From Phycisphaerales bacterium (GTDB lineage: Bacteria; Planctomycetota; Phycisphaerae; Phycisphaerales; UBA1924), in the NCBI GenBank assembly GCA_029260475.1, contig JAJDDE010000008.1, positions 1 to 40,631 of the forward strand: a DNA stretch of 40,631 nucleotides. Reading direction: 5' to 3'. A program made the position numbers and the translations under genes. The number at the start of each line of letters is the position of its first letter. The stretch's first letter is position 1. Shown here piece after piece: positions 14,593 through 25,089 of this stretch. Under the pieces are notes generated by a model, which did no database searches, had not been told where the DNA came from, and saw nothing but the letters and a program-made list of their open reading frames with translations.

Positions 14593-17211
14593 ATGGCCAA
14601 CTCTCATGGTTTTGCACACCTTCGACTACTCTTTCGAGAGCATGGCCCGGCCCGATTCTCGCCTGCACCCCAAGGGATTCCTGCTACCGACGAGGCCAGA
14701 CGTGACCGGCCGGAGCACTCAAGGAAGCTCAACCGGTCAGCTTCTGCGTTCGGGCAGCATTGGAGCACATCGCAAACGACCCGCCTCGTTGATGCGAGAC
14801 CGCCTCTGCCGGCCGGTGTCCCACTCCTGCTTCAGATCGACCCAGGACTCGACATCGACGAACTCACTGACAAGCTTGGTTTTGAGGTTGTCTCGGAAGA
14901 AGCAGATGGTTATGTAATCGTCGCATCAACGGATCTGGAGCTGACGACGTTTCTCCAGCGTCTGGACGAATTCTCAAAGGACGTTCGAGGTTCTGCGGTT
15001 GTTGCCGGTGTTCACGACTTGGACAACGACCCGAGCCAAGATGCTCGTCTCAAACGTATTCTCTCTGATGACCTCTACGACACTTGGTCAGCACTTGATG
15101 AAGAGCAAGTGTACGTATGCGACGTCGGGATCTCGTGCTCAGGGAACTGGCTCCCGCCAAAGAAGCCTCGTCGTAACCCCCGATGGAAACAGAGCACTTG
15201 GGCCAAGAAAGAAGCCGAGTGGGCCGCGAGAAGAAGTAAGGCCTACGACGATTGGGAAGTGCTCCAGACCGAGCGTCTCGATCTCATTCGGGAGTTCGTG
15301 AAAGCCTACACAGGAAGCATCGAGGGGATTGTCGAGGATGCTGGCTCCAACGGTGATGATGCAATTCCCGACAGCTTCACAGTTCGCGTTCGGATCGTTG
15401 GCCGCGGGCTAAAGGACCTCGTCCTGAACTGTGCGTATGTGTTTGAGGCGTTCGAACCAGACGACATCGAGACGCCGCAAGGCGTGGCACGTGCGGAAGC
15501 TGAAACGATGCAGGGCGTTGAGTTTCAACCGCCACCTTCGGATGCACCTTCTGTGTGCATCATCGACAGCGGAGTGCAAGAAGGACACTTTTGGCTCGCG
15601 GAGGCAATCGACGCTGATTCATCATCAACATTCGTCAATGAACCAGAAGCTACGGTTGCCGACAAAGTCTCGAACGGTGGGCACGGAACCCGAGTTGCCG
15701 GGGCAGTCCTCTATGGGGACGCAATCCCAGATAACGGTACTGTCGTCTTGCCGTTATGGCTTCAAAATGCCCGTGTCCTGGACCACGACTGCAGGCTGAG
15801 TGAGCACCTATTCCCGCCCGAGCTAATGCGGAGTATCGTCCTGATGTATTCTGGGGGGAAGCGTCGAACGAAGATCTTCAATCACTCGATCAATGCAGCG
15901 GGACCATCCAGGACTCGCCACATGTCAGCTTGGGCTTCCGAGATTGACCGACTGAGCTTCGAGCATGACATCCTCATCGTCCAGAGCATCGGGAACATCC
16001 CGATGGATGGCCCTCCGCCCATTTTGGGCATAGCTCAGCACCTCGCATCTAGCAAGGCATACCCGAGCTACCTCGATGAACGAGCGTGCCGACTCGCAAA
16101 CCCAAGCCAGAGCTTTCAAGCTCTGACGGTTGGTTCCGTTGCCGGGGAGATCTACTCATCCAATGGGTGGACAAGCCTTGCGACGCGAACTGGGATGCCG
16201 TCTGCTTTCACTCGCTCAGGACTTGGTATCTGGGGGTCTGTCAAGCCTGAGGTGGTCGAGTTTGGCGGCGACGCTCTATACGACACGGGTACACCACCAC
16301 GCGTTGCGACTCCCGATGTCGCAAACGGCTGCTACCCCAACCTTCTACGGTCCACGGCCGAGGGTGGACCTGCTGTCGCCAGAGATGGACGCGGTGTTGG
16401 CTCGTCTTTCTCCACGCCCAAGGTGTCGCGAGTTGCGGCGGCTGTGCAGGCGGTACTCCCTGAACAACCAGCCCTTCTCTATCGTGCTCTCATCGTTCAA
16501 TCAGCTCGCTGGCCTGATTGGTCGGACGCTCTAGGTGCTGACGATCGTGCCGCACTACTCCGTCGAATTGGCTTCGGAGTTCCTGACCTGGAACGAGCAA
16601 CAACCAATACGGACCACCGCACGACATTCATCACCGATGGTGACCGCGAAATCTGCCCGGGCGATTGCCACATCTATCAAGTGCGAATCCCCGAAGAGCT
16701 GCGACGAGCAGGCACCGACTTCGACATCAGGGTAGATGCCACGCTTTCATATGCTGCCGAACCCCGCAGAACACGCCGTCGACATCGCGGTTATCTGTCG
16801 GTGTGGGCAGACTGGATCAGCTCTCGGAAGGAAGAGAGTCTTGATGCGTTTCTCACGCGGGCGCTGAAAGCCGATGAGAAGGTTGACGAAGGGTCGAGCT
16901 TCGGATGGTCGCTGGAAGCTCGCGGGCAGTGGGGCTCGATTCCAGAAGCCCGCAGGAATGTTGGTACGGTCCAGAAGGACTGGGCAGTGGTCAAATCCAA
17001 TCAGCTTTCGAGCGATCTGTGCTTTGCTGTTCGCGGGCACAAAGGTTGGAGCAAGGACCCGGATGCCACTGCTCGATATGTCTTCGCGGTAACGATCGAG
17101 ATTGCTGGGCAAGAGATCCCCATCTACGAACCACTCCAGGTCGCAGTTGCAGAACTAGAAGCGGAGCTTGGGATCGAGACCGAGGTCGAAGTCGAGATCG
17201 ACGGCGATTGA
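14593..17211 (+). CDS. ietS: IetS-like subtilisin (S8) serine protease
   Basis: This is the protease partner of the AAA+ protein upstream and the toxic or effector half in IetAS. The S8 triad is visible: D325 in VCIIDSG, H364 in GGHGTRVAGA and S605 in GSSFSTP, with N430 of IFNHSIN as the oxyanion-hole asparagine. An N-terminal region of about 310 residues precedes the catalytic domain and ends with a strand resembling a subtilase prodomain. About 200 residues follow it, including a beta-sandwich-like segment. There is no signal peptide, so the protease works in the cytoplasm. The 872-aa length fits the large cytoplasmic subtilases paired with AAA+ ATPases. The start at 14593 is the first ATG after ietA; no strong ribosome site is visible, consistent with coupling. 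Confidence 0.88.
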   Translation: MANSHGFAHLRLLFREHGPARFSPAPQGIPATDEARRDRPEHSRKLNRSASAFGQHWSTSQTTRLVDARPPLPAGVPLLLQIDPGLDIDELTDKLGFEVVSEEADGYVIVASTDLELTTFLQRLDEFSKDVRGSAVVAGVHDLDNDPSQDARLKRILSDDLYDTWSALDEEQVYVCDVGISCSGNWLPPKKPRRNPRWKQSTWAKKEAEWAARRSKAYDDWEVLQTERLDLIREFVKAYTGSIEGIVEDAGSNGDDAIPDSFTVRVRIVGRGLKDLVLNCAYVFEAFEPDDIETPQGVARAEAETMQGVEFQPPPSDAPSVCIIDSGVQEGHFWLAEAIDADSSSTFVNEPEATVADKVSNGGHGTRVAGAVLYGDAIPDNGTVVLPLWLQNARVLDHDCRLSEHLFPPELMRSIVLMYSGGKRRTKIFNHSINAAGPSRTRHMSAWASEIDRLSFEHDILIVQSIGNIPMDGPPPILGIAQHLASSKAYPSYLDERACRLANPSQSFQALTVGSVAGEIYSSNGWTSLATRTGMPSAFTRSGLGIWGSVKPEVVEFGGDALYDTGTPPRVATPDVANGCYPNLLRSTAEGGPAVARDGRGVGSSFSTPKVSRVAAAVQAVLPEQPALLYRALIVQSARWPDWSDALGADDRAALLRRIGFGVPDLERATTNTDHRTTFITDGDREICPGDCHIYQVRIPEELRRAGTDFDIRVDATLSYAAEPRRTRRRHRGYLSVWADWISSRKEESLDAFLTRALKADEKVDEGSSFGWSLEARGQWGSIPEARRNVGTVQKDWAVVKSNQLSSDLCFAVRGHKGWSKDPDATARYVFAVTIEIAGQEIPIYEPLQVAVAELEAELGIETEVEVEIDGD

Positions 17212-17246
17212 TGGTGCCTCGTGCGACGCCAGTCTATTGAGAGGCC

Positions 17247-18557
17247 CTAATTGAGTCGCTTGCGAACCCACTCGACGACCTGGCGTTGTTCTGGCGAGAC
17301 TGGCTTCATGTATCGGTCGGCCATCTGGGAGCTTGCTGAGTGACCAAGCCACCGCTTCATCGCCGCGATCGAGCAGCCACGGCGTGACCCATACTCAGTT
17401 GCCCCGAGGTGACGGAGCACGTAGAAGCCGTCAAGCGACTCCTTGCTCTCACCTATGGCGAGTCGAAGCCGTCGCCACCACTGGAAGATCGAGTCGGACT
17501 TGGTGTGTACAAGCGGGTGCCCGGTCTCGGTCACGAAAAGCAACTCCCCATTATCGCGAGGTGTCTCCTCAAGGTATTCAGTGATCGCGGCCCACACTCG
17601 CGGTGGTGTCTCGCCGTACCGCTCGACGCCTGTCTTCCCGCGGCGGAGATCGTAGGACTTCTTGTCAATCTGACCGACGCGTACGTTGGCCAGATCGCTC
17701 TGCCCGAAGCCCAGGCCGATGCCCATCCAAATCAGAGCTCGGCCGCGGGCGTCGCACTGTTTGAGCATCGCCTCAAGCTGCTTCTTTGTCGGGAGCTTCT
17801 TTGCCTTCGTACCCTTGCCGGGGATGCGATCGAGCGAGTCCCAGTTCCACGGAAGTACCTGCTGGCCGTACTCGGGCCGTCCGGCCCGGTCGATGACCTT
17901 CTTGACCGCCTGCATCTTCCGGTTGAGCGTGTTCGCGGCGATTCCGGCCTCGACCATCTCTCGGTTGTAGCTCTCGACGTCGTCCATCGCGAGGTCTTCG
18001 AGCCGCATGCGGCCTGCCGCACCGACGCCGTGCCGCTCGTTGATGTGAGCGAGGAAGTCCTTGACCGCCTTCTTGCGATCGAGCAGCGTTCGGGGCGAGA
18101 TCGTCCCGGCCGCTCTTGAACCACCACCTTCGCGAGCTCGATCGGTCTCGTATCGGATGAGGCCCGAGCCGATGTGTGCGATTGAACCAGGGACTGCGGC
18201 GTCCTGTCCGTTCTTCCCCGCGTACTTCCGACGTGAGGCTTCGCTACGATTCCCACCGAGCGTTGCGTTCGACACCTTCTCTGCGGTCCGCTCGTCGTAC
18301 CCCAGGTACGCGGCGACCCACGTGTGATACGCCCGCTCCGCTTCTGCTTGAGAGACGTCACCGAAGCGGTGCTTCTTCGGCAAGCCGGTGGAAGGATCCC
18401 GGTACGAGACATGCCAGCCGATGCCTCGCAGCTCGGTGTACTTCAACTGAGGCACTCGTTTCTTCCGAGCCGGCTTCGCCACGTCGCGGTACTCTGTCGA
18501 GGTCGATGAAGAACTCGCCACGGTGGCGAGAAGCTGAAAATTGTAGTGAATCGCCAT
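17247..18557 (-). CDS. Tyrosine recombinase (integrase) of the element
   Basis: It integrates and excises the element by strand exchange at the tRNA-Gly att site, which starts 31 bp from its own start codon. Residues about 120-240 are the SAM-like core-binding domain and the C-terminal part is the catalytic domain. The nucleophile is Y416 (ADRYMK), with H406 in WLGH and R382 in YVLRHLG. Two positions differ from the usual pattern: the HxxR box reads Y379-V-L-R382, and the first catalytic arginine, normally in a TGLR-like motif, is replaced in GLGFGQSDLANV. I recall a similar GFGN form in other planctomycete integrases. The 436-aa length is normal, with a long N-terminal arm. It converges with ietS. 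Confidence 0.9.
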   Translation of the reverse strand: MAIHYNFQLLATVASSSSTSTEYRDVAKPARKKRVPQLKYTELRGIGWHVSYRDPSTGLPKKHRFGDVSQAEAERAYHTWVAAYLGYDERTAEKVSNATLGGNRSEASRRKYAGKNGQDAAVPGSIAHIGSGLIRYETDRAREGGGSRAAGTISPRTLLDRKKAVKDFLAHINERHGVGAAGRMRLEDLAMDDVESYNREMVEAGIAANTLNRKMQAVKKVIDRAGRPEYGQQVLPWNWDSLDRIPGKGTKAKKLPTKKQLEAMLKQCDARGRALIWMGIGLGFGQSDLANVRVGQIDKKSYDLRRGKTGVERYGETPPRVWAAITEYLEETPRDNGELLFVTETGHPLVHTKSDSIFQWWRRLRLAIGESKESLDGFYVLRHLGATEYGSRRGCSIAAMKRWLGHSASSQMADRYMKPVSPEQRQVVEWVRKRLN

Positions 18558-18579
18558 TTGCAGTGTGGAATCGCCGTTT
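18548..18579. repeat. Two direct repeats between integrase gene and att site
   Basis: GAATCGCCATTT (18548-18559) and GAATCGCCGTTT (18568-18579) are 20 bp apart, both followed by a GCAG motif. They cover the integrase start region and lie just inside the element end. Spaced direct repeats here suit integrase arm-type binding sites or an autoregulatory site. Confidence 0.4.
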
Positions 18580-18587
18580 CTGCAGCG

Positions 18588-18629
18588 TTCCCAAGCTGAA
18601 TGTCGCCGGTTCGAGTCCGGTCACCCGCT
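18588..18629 (+). other. attR: 3' remnant of tRNA-Gly(CCC)
   Basis: The remnant begins with the anticodon loop TTCCCAA (18588-18594; anticodon CCC). It continues with the anticodon-stem strand GCTGA, a five-base variable region, the T-arm GCCGG-TTCGAGT-CCGGT, the acceptor strand CACCCGC and discriminator T at 18629. The 5' half of a tRNA is absent upstream, where integrase DNA lies instead. This is the classic core of an element inserted into the 3' half of a tRNA gene, so 18629/18630 is the element-chromosome junction. Known tRNA-Gly genes carry the same TTCCCAAGCTGA stretch. CCA is not encoded. Confidence 0.85.
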
Positions 18630-19037
18630 TTGGCAACTCGTTCGGCAGCCCGCATCGACATGCCTTTGCCTCGCCACGGATCTGTTGCCGTTTCACAAAC
18701 CTCGCCATCCGCATCCTGCTCGGGCCCCATCGGCCAATCGAACAGCACCGCCGCCACCACATCTGCGGCTCGACGCGGGGGCACATCGCTCCCGCGACCG
18801 CTCTCCCAATTGGGCTCGTTGTCAGCCGCGGGCCTCGGTGAGCGGCGAGAGTCAGAGAGTCGTCAATCCGCTATCGGTGTCACTCTTTACAAACCACCCA
18901 CCGAGCCTTAGCGCAATCTGAAGGATCGGTCTTCACAGTCCATCCGGATGGCCCGCAGGATGAGAAGCGCGTCGGGAGTGCGTCACGGGTGATTCACGCA
19001 GCCCGCTGGGATATTCCCAATCCGCTTAAGGAGTTCG
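18630..19037. other. Intergenic region between att site and porin gene
   Basis: No gene-like frame or strong secondary structure is seen in these 408 bp. The region probably holds the promoter of the porin-pst run. No convincing Pho box was found, only a TGTCAC-like half at about 18,878. Confidence 0.4.
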
Positions 19038-20279
19038 ATGAATCGACAGGCCACACTCAAGACCGGTATCGCCGCAACCACGCTCATCATCGCCGCGGGC
19101 GCAAACGCTTCGGGAACGAGCGCCGACGAGGTCCGGGCGATCGTCGCTGAGATGTTCGCCGATGCGGAGACACGGACGAGTCTGCAGCAGAGCCCGGGGG
19201 CGGTTGGGCACGACGGCAAGTTCTTCGTTTCCTCGGCCGACGACCGTTACCGCCTCGAGATCAGCGGCCAGACCCAGTTCCGCTACATGGCGACCTTCCG
19301 CGATAACGACGCGGGGATTGACGACTCCGAGGCCGGCTTCCAACTGAGGCGCACAAAGCTCACCTTCGCCGGGCATGTGCTCGACGATCTCGAGTACGAG
19401 GTCACCGGCGCATTCAGCCGGGCGGTAGGCCTCTTCGTGCTCGAGAACGCGTTCGTCCGCACGAAGCTCGGGGACGACGGCTGGTTCATCAAATGGGGCC
19501 AGTTCAAAGAGGCGTTCCTCAGGGAACAATCCGTATCCAGCAAGCGACAGCTCATGGTCGATCGTTCCAACGTCAACAATCTCTTTGGCCAGGGATTCTC
19601 GCAGGCCGTCGAGCTTCAGTACAAGAACGACCAGATCAACGTCCTCGCCAACTTCTCAGACGGCTTCGGCTCGAGCAACACGGACTACAACACAGGCCCG
19701 GCGGAATACAGCATGACCGGGCGATTCGAGTGGCTCGCACTAGGCGAGTGGGAGCAGTTCAAGGACTTCACATCCCGCAGAGGGTCAGAAGACGCCCTCA
19801 TGCTGGCAGCCGCGCTGCACTTCGAGGAGTCGCAGAGGTTCCCGGGCATCAGTGACCAATTCGAGACGTTGAGCTACACCCTCGAGGCCTCGTGGGAGAG
19901 CGACGGTTGGAACGCGTTCGCCTATTTCGTCGGGCGCAGCATCGACACCCTCGGCGGCGTCTCAGACAACCCCATCGACACCTACGGCGCCGTGGTCCAG
20001 GGCGGCTGCTTCATCACCGAGGACTGGGAACTCATCGGTCGGTACGACCAGTTCTTCAATGACGACGACTTCGGCGACGACTTCACGACCGTCACCCTCG
20101 GCGCGAACTACTACATGAAGGGCCACGCCGCGAAGTTTACCTTCGATGTCCAGTGGTCCCTCGACGACATCGCGGGGACGGGCGGCCTCGTTCGCCGCAA
20201 CACCGGCATCGGCCTCTTGGGCAGCGGCGCGGAGGGCGATGAGATCACGTTCCGCGCGCAATTCCAGCTCCTGTTCTGA
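19038..20279 (+). CDS. OprP/OprO-type phosphate-selective porin
   Basis: Outer-membrane channels of this family let phosphate or polyphosphate into the periplasm. The ATG at 19038 has AAGGAG at 19028-19033. A signal peptide (TTLIIAAGANASG) is followed by a short helical segment. Then comes the porin barrel with the typical start YRLEISGQTQFRY and alternating aromatic strands (KWGQFKEAF, YNTGPAEYSMTGRFEW, VTLGANYYMKGHAAKF). The protein ends in phenylalanine (FQLLF), the outer-membrane assembly signal. The 413-aa length is normal. It lies 86 bp before pstS on the same strand, so the porin and the phosphate ABC transporter form one uptake route. Confidence 0.85.
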   Translation: MNRQATLKTGIAATTLIIAAGANASGTSADEVRAIVAEMFADAETRTSLQQSPGAVGHDGKFFVSSADDRYRLEISGQTQFRYMATFRDNDAGIDDSEAGFQLRRTKLTFAGHVLDDLEYEVTGAFSRAVGLFVLENAFVRTKLGDDGWFIKWGQFKEAFLREQSVSSKRQLMVDRSNVNNLFGQGFSQAVELQYKNDQINVLANFSDGFGSSNTDYNTGPAEYSMTGRFEWLALGEWEQFKDFTSRRGSEDALMLAAALHFEESQRFPGISDQFETLSYTLEASWESDGWNAFAYFVGRSIDTLGGVSDNPIDTYGAVVQGGCFITEDWELIGRYDQFFNDDDFGDDFTTVTLGANYYMKGHAAKFTFDVQWSLDDIAGTGGLVRRNTGIGLLGSGAEGDEITFRAQFQLLF

Positions 20280-20365
20280 ACGACGCATCACTCGAATCAC
20301 GGGCGCACCAACGCGTCCTCACACCTCCGGATACCACGGACCCCACCCTCACAAGGAGCCGCACC

Positions 20366-21373
20366 ATGAAGAAGTGGAACTCGATCTTCGGTATGAGCCT
20401 CGTTTCGGTCATCGCCGCCGGCGCCGCTCTGGCGAGCGTTGTGCAGGACTACGACCGCGCACTCCGTGGCGCGATCAGGATCGACGGCTCTTCAACCGTC
20501 TACCCAATCACTGAAGCGGTCGCCGAGGAGTTCGCGGGCGTCTGCCCGCGTGTCCGCGTCACGGTCGGTATCTCCGGCACCGGCGGCGGGTTCAAGCGAT
20601 TCTCAATGGGCGAGACCGACATCTCCGACGCCTCCCGTCCTATCAAGGGCAAGGAGCACAAGAACGCCAAAGAAAACGGCGTCGAATTCATCGAGATCCC
20701 CATCGCTTACGACGGACTCTCCATCGTCGTGAACAAGGCCAACACATGGGCCACCGAGCTCACCGTCGATGACCTCAAGACCATCTTCCTCGAGGACTCC
20801 GCCGCCAAGACCTGGAAGGACATCAACAGCGCCTGGCCCGCGACGCCCATCACCGTCTACGCGCCCGGAACCGATTCGGGCACTTTCGATTACTTCAAGG
20901 AAATCATCGCTGGGAAGACCGGCTCGATCCGCAGCGACATGAGCGTCTCCGAGGACGACAACGTCCTCGTCCGCGGCGTCGCGGGCGACAAGGGCGCCAT
21001 CGGCTTCTTCGGCTGCGCATACTACTTCGAGAACAAGGACAAGCTCCGCTCTGTCGCGATCGTCAACGACGATCTCGGCAAGGCCGTCCTCCCGACGCCC
21101 GAGTCCATCGAGAGCGGCGACTACGCCCCCTTCAGCCGCCCGCTCTTCATCTACCTCAGCAAAGAGTCGGCCCTGCGTCCAGAGGTGCGGGCCTTCGTGA
21201 AATTCTACTTCGAGTTCGGCCCCGAACTCGCTGAAGAAGTCGGTTATGTCCGATTGCCCAGCGAGGTCCGCGAGCGTGCCATGGCCCGTTTCGAGAACCT
21301 CGAAACCGGTACCAGCTACATCGACGCCAACGGCGAGAAAGTCTCCGGCCCCCTCGTCACCGTCTACCGATAA
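20366..21373 (+). CDS. pstS: Phosphate-binding protein PstS
   Basis: This periplasmic receptor delivers phosphate to the PstCAB transporter. AAGGAG lies 7 bp before the ATG. A signal peptide ([11 protein letters not shown]) is followed by the PstS core [46 protein letters not shown], and [15 protein letters not shown], which supply the phosphate-binding Ser/Thr/Arg/Asp residues. The 335-aa length fits the PstS family 2 form. The pstC gene follows after 128 bp, leaving room for a translation-level signal or an internal promoter. Confidence 0.95.
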   Translation: MKKWNSIFGMSLVSVIAAGAALASVVQDYDRALRGAIRIDGSSTVYPITEAVAEEFAGVCPRVRVTVGISGTGGGFKRFSMGETDISDASRPIKGKEHKNAKENGVEFIEIPIAYDGLSIVVNKANTWATELTVDDLKTIFLEDSAAKTWKDINSAWPATPITVYAPGTDSGTFDYFKEIIAGKTGSIRSDMSVSEDDNVLVRGVAGDKGAIGFFGCAYYFENKDKLRSVAIVNDDLGKAVLPTPESIESGDYAPFSRPLFIYLSKESALRPEVRAFVKFYFEFGPELAEEVGYVRLPSEVRERAMARFENLETGTSYIDANGEKVSGPLVTVYR

Positions 21374-21501
21374 GCCACAACCGCGTCATGCGATGGCGCC
21401 CTGTCGAGTGAGCGTGAGCGACTGCCGGCATCCGCAGAGACCGTGCTCCCCCGGCTGCGTGTCTCTAGCCCCGAATTCGGTTCACCCCTACGGAACTCCC
21501 A

Positions 21502-22440
21502 ATGCCAGAGCACCACGATGGGACAGTGAAACTCGTCAAGCGGTCCGAGGCGTTCCGCCGAGTCTCCGAACGCGGAATCATGTCGTCGCTGATCGCGTCG
21601 GCGGTCTTCACGACACTGATCACCGCGTCGATCATCGGTGTCCTGTCGTACCAGTCCTACAAGTTCTTCCGCCTCGAAGAGGTCTCCGTCGTGGAGTTCT
21701 TCACCGGGTTCGAGTGGAACCCGCTCCTGGGCTCCGAGAAGCACTTCGGCATCTGGCCGCTGATCTCGGGCACGCTGATGGTCACCCTCATCGCGATGCT
21801 CGTCGCCATCCCGCTGGGCCTCACGACGGCGCTCTACCTGAGTGAGTACGCGCCGCGCAAACTCCGCGCCGCGCTCAAGCCAGCGCTCGAGGTGCTCGCC
21901 GGTATCCCCACCGTCGTCTACGGCTTCTTCGCCCTCACCGTCATCACCCCCGTGCTGCAGGGCGTCTGCCCGGGCTTCGAGATCTACAACGTCACGAGCG
22001 CCGGCATCGCCGTCGGCATCATGTGCCTCCCCATCGTCTGCTCCATCTCCGAAGACTCACTCAGGGCGGTGCCCCGCAGCCTCCGTGAGGGCGCGTACGG
22101 CCTCGGGGCCACGCGCTTCGACGTCTCCTTCAAGATCGTGACGCCCGCTGCGCTCTCGGGCATCATCGCCGCATCGCTCCTGGCCATCGCGCGAGCGGTG
22201 GGTGAGACGATGATCGTCGCGCTCGCAGCGGGCAACCTCGCCCGGCTCGTCTGGAACCCGACCGAGCAGGGCCAGACGATGACCGCCTACATGGTGCAGA
22301 TCTTCCTGGGCGACGTCAGCAACTTCGGAGCCGAGTACCACTCGGCGTACGCCGTAGCCGCGGTGCTCTTCGCGATGACCTTCATCATCACCTACATCGG
22401 CCACCTCATCCGTGTCCGATTCCGGGAGGTGTACGAATGA
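21502..22440 (+). CDS. pstC: Phosphate ABC transporter permease PstC
   Basis: One of the two inner-membrane channel subunits of the phosphate importer. Six membrane segments can be followed from residue 28 onward. The permease EAA-like loop is [29 protein letters not shown], which docks on PstB, and it is followed by the [15 protein letters not shown] stretch shared by PstC proteins. The 312-aa length is typical. The stop overlaps the pstA start (ATGA at 22437-22440), so the two permeases are translated together. Confidence 0.95.
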   Translation: MPEHHDGTVKLVKRSEAFRRVSERGIMSSLIASAVFTTLITASIIGVLSYQSYKFFRLEEVSVVEFFTGFEWNPLLGSEKHFGIWPLISGTLMVTLIAMLVAIPLGLTTALYLSEYAPRKLRAALKPALEVLAGIPTVVYGFFALTVITPVLQGVCPGFEIYNVTSAGIAVGIMCLPIVCSISEDSLRAVPRSLREGAYGLGATRFDVSFKIVTPAALSGIIAASLLAIARAVGETMIVALAAGNLARLVWNPTEQGQTMTAYMVQIFLGDVSNFGAEYHSAYAVAAVLFAMTFIITYIGHLIRVRFREVYE

Positions 22441-23398
22441 GCCTCCCCGCGGACGCCGTCCATCGCAGCCTCGAAGCACGCCAGCGCAAGTCGCTGTTGT
22501 TCCACATCTTCTGCGCCGTCCTCGCGATGTCCAGCGTTCTGGTGCTCGGCGCACTCCTCGTGATTCTCATCGTTCAGGGCCTCGAGTACCTGGACCTGGG
22601 CTTCCTGAAGGGCACACCGTCGCGCAAGCCCGAGAAGGCGGGCTTCATGCCCGCGATGTGGGGCTCGGTGTGGATCTGCGCCGTGTGCGCCTTCACCGCG
22701 CTACCGATCGGCGTCTCCACCGCGATCATCCTCGAGGAGTTCAAGCCACGCCATCCGGTGCTCCGCCGCTTGCACGCCTTCATGCAGCTCAACATCTCGA
22801 ACCTCGCGGGCGTGCCCTCCATCGTGTACGGCATCATCGGGCTGACCGTCTTCGTCAACATGCTCGGCCTCTTCGGCAGCTTCAGCGACCCGGCGCTGCA
22901 GATCGGCGATCCATACGACGACTGGTACCGCTTCCAGATCCCCTTCGGCCGCAGCGCGCTCGCGGGCGGCCTCACACTGATGCTGGTGATCCTCCCCATA
23001 GTGATCGTCTCCTCGGTCGAGGCGCTCCGCGCGGTCCCCGGCTCGCTCCGCCAGGGCTCGCTCGCCTGCGGCGCGACCAAGTGGCAGACCATCCGGCGCG
23101 TCGTCCTCCCCGCCTCCATCCCCGGCATCATGACCGGCGCCATCCTCGCAATGAGCCGCGCGATCGGCGAGGCGGCGCCCATCCTCGTCATCGCGGGAAC
23201 GATCTTCATCCTCTACCGGCCCGACAACCTGATGAGCCAGTTCACCGCGATGCCCCTGCAGATCTACAACTGGGCCGGTCGCCCTCAGGAAGAGTTCCAC
23301 GCGGTCGCCGCCAGCGGCATCATCGTGCTGCTCGTCATCCTCCTCGCGTTCAACGCGCTCGCGGTCATCATCCGCCACAAGCTGCAGAAACCTCTCCA

Positions 23399-23402
<4 letters not shown>
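22437..23402 (+). CDS. pstA: Phosphate ABC transporter permease PstA
   Basis: Second channel subunit of the importer, paired with PstC. The ABC-permease docking loop is [32 protein letters not shown], followed by [15 protein letters not shown], which is specific to PstA. At 321 aa it is slightly longer than average because of an insert around residues 140-160 ([19 protein letters not shown]) in a periplasmic loop. Its ATG overlaps pstC and its TGA overlaps the first pstB ATG. Confidence 0.95.
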
Positions 23403-24301
<899 letters not shown>

Positions 24302-24411
24302 CGCCCGTCGGCCTTCTTCGGCCAAGATCTCGCCGGCGCCCGTCTATCCTCACTCCTGCCCCACGCGCCGCGGGCAGTTCGCTACCACCGCTTCGAAATT
24401 GAGGACTCGCA

Positions 24412-25080
24412 ATGCCAGTCGATCGCGCAGCCGAACTCGAAGAGATCCGCGCCTCGATCCTCGCCATGGGCTCGGAGGTCGAGCACCGCCTCAAGACGGT
24501 CGTCGCAGCCGTCTCACTCAACGACCCGCAGCCGCTGCGAGACGTGATGCTCGGGGACGACGCCATCGACGCGATGGAGGTCTCCATCGAGCATCAGGGC
24601 CTCCGCATCCTCGCTCTCACGCAGCCCGTCGCCTCGGACCTCCGGCGCGTGCTCGTCGCGATGCGCATCAGCGGCCACCTCGAACAGATCGGCGACCAGG
24701 TCAGCGGCGTCGCGAAGCGAGCCCTCGACCTGCACGAGCTGGACGTCAAAGCGGGTATCACCGAGCGCACACTCCCCGAGTCGCTCGTCTCCATGGCCAA
24801 GGTCGCCCTCGACATGCTGCAGAGCGCCAACCAGGCGCTCACGAACGAGTCCATCGGGACCGCCGCCCATGTGCGCCGCTCGAAGGACCGGATCAACGCC
24901 CTGCAGCGCGAAGTCTTCGTCTGGGCCACCCAGGAAAAGCCGGATCACAGCGAGCACACGGTCCTCGCAATCGACGCCCTCTCCATCGCACGCAAACTCG
25001 ACAGCATCGGCGGCCTCAGCGCGTGCATCGCCGAGGAGATCGTCTTCCTCGTCGAGGGCACGGTGATCCGGCATACCTGA
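24412..25080 (+). CDS. phoU: Phosphate signalling regulator PhoU
   Basis: PhoU links the Pst transporter to the PhoR/PhoB-type two-component system and restrains phosphate uptake. The 222-aa protein is all helical, with two PhoU repeats. Each carries the metal-binding pattern: the first around MLGDDAIDAMEVSIEHQGLRILALTQPVASDLRRVL, the second around RSKDRINALQREV...LAIDALSIARKLDSIG. It begins 110 bp after pstB and ends 9 bp before the convergent methyltransferase gene. No phoB or phoR is in the window. Confidence 0.93.
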   Translation: MPVDRAAELEEIRASILAMGSEVEHRLKTVVAAVSLNDPQPLRDVMLGDDAIDAMEVSIEHQGLRILALTQPVASDLRRVLVAMRISGHLEQIGDQVSGVAKRALDLHELDVKAGITERTLPESLVSMAKVALDMLQSANQALTNESIGTAAHVRRSKDRINALQREVFVWATQEKPDHSEHTVLAIDALSIARKLDSIGGLSACIAEEIVFLVEGTVIRHT

Positions 25081-25089
25081 GTGGGCGGG

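Noticed and set aside
18358-18786. Minus-strand frames with AGDRTRTGD or RVTGLEPATFSLG peptides
   Set aside because: These are translations of the antisense of the tRNA-Gly remnant, a well-known false prediction.
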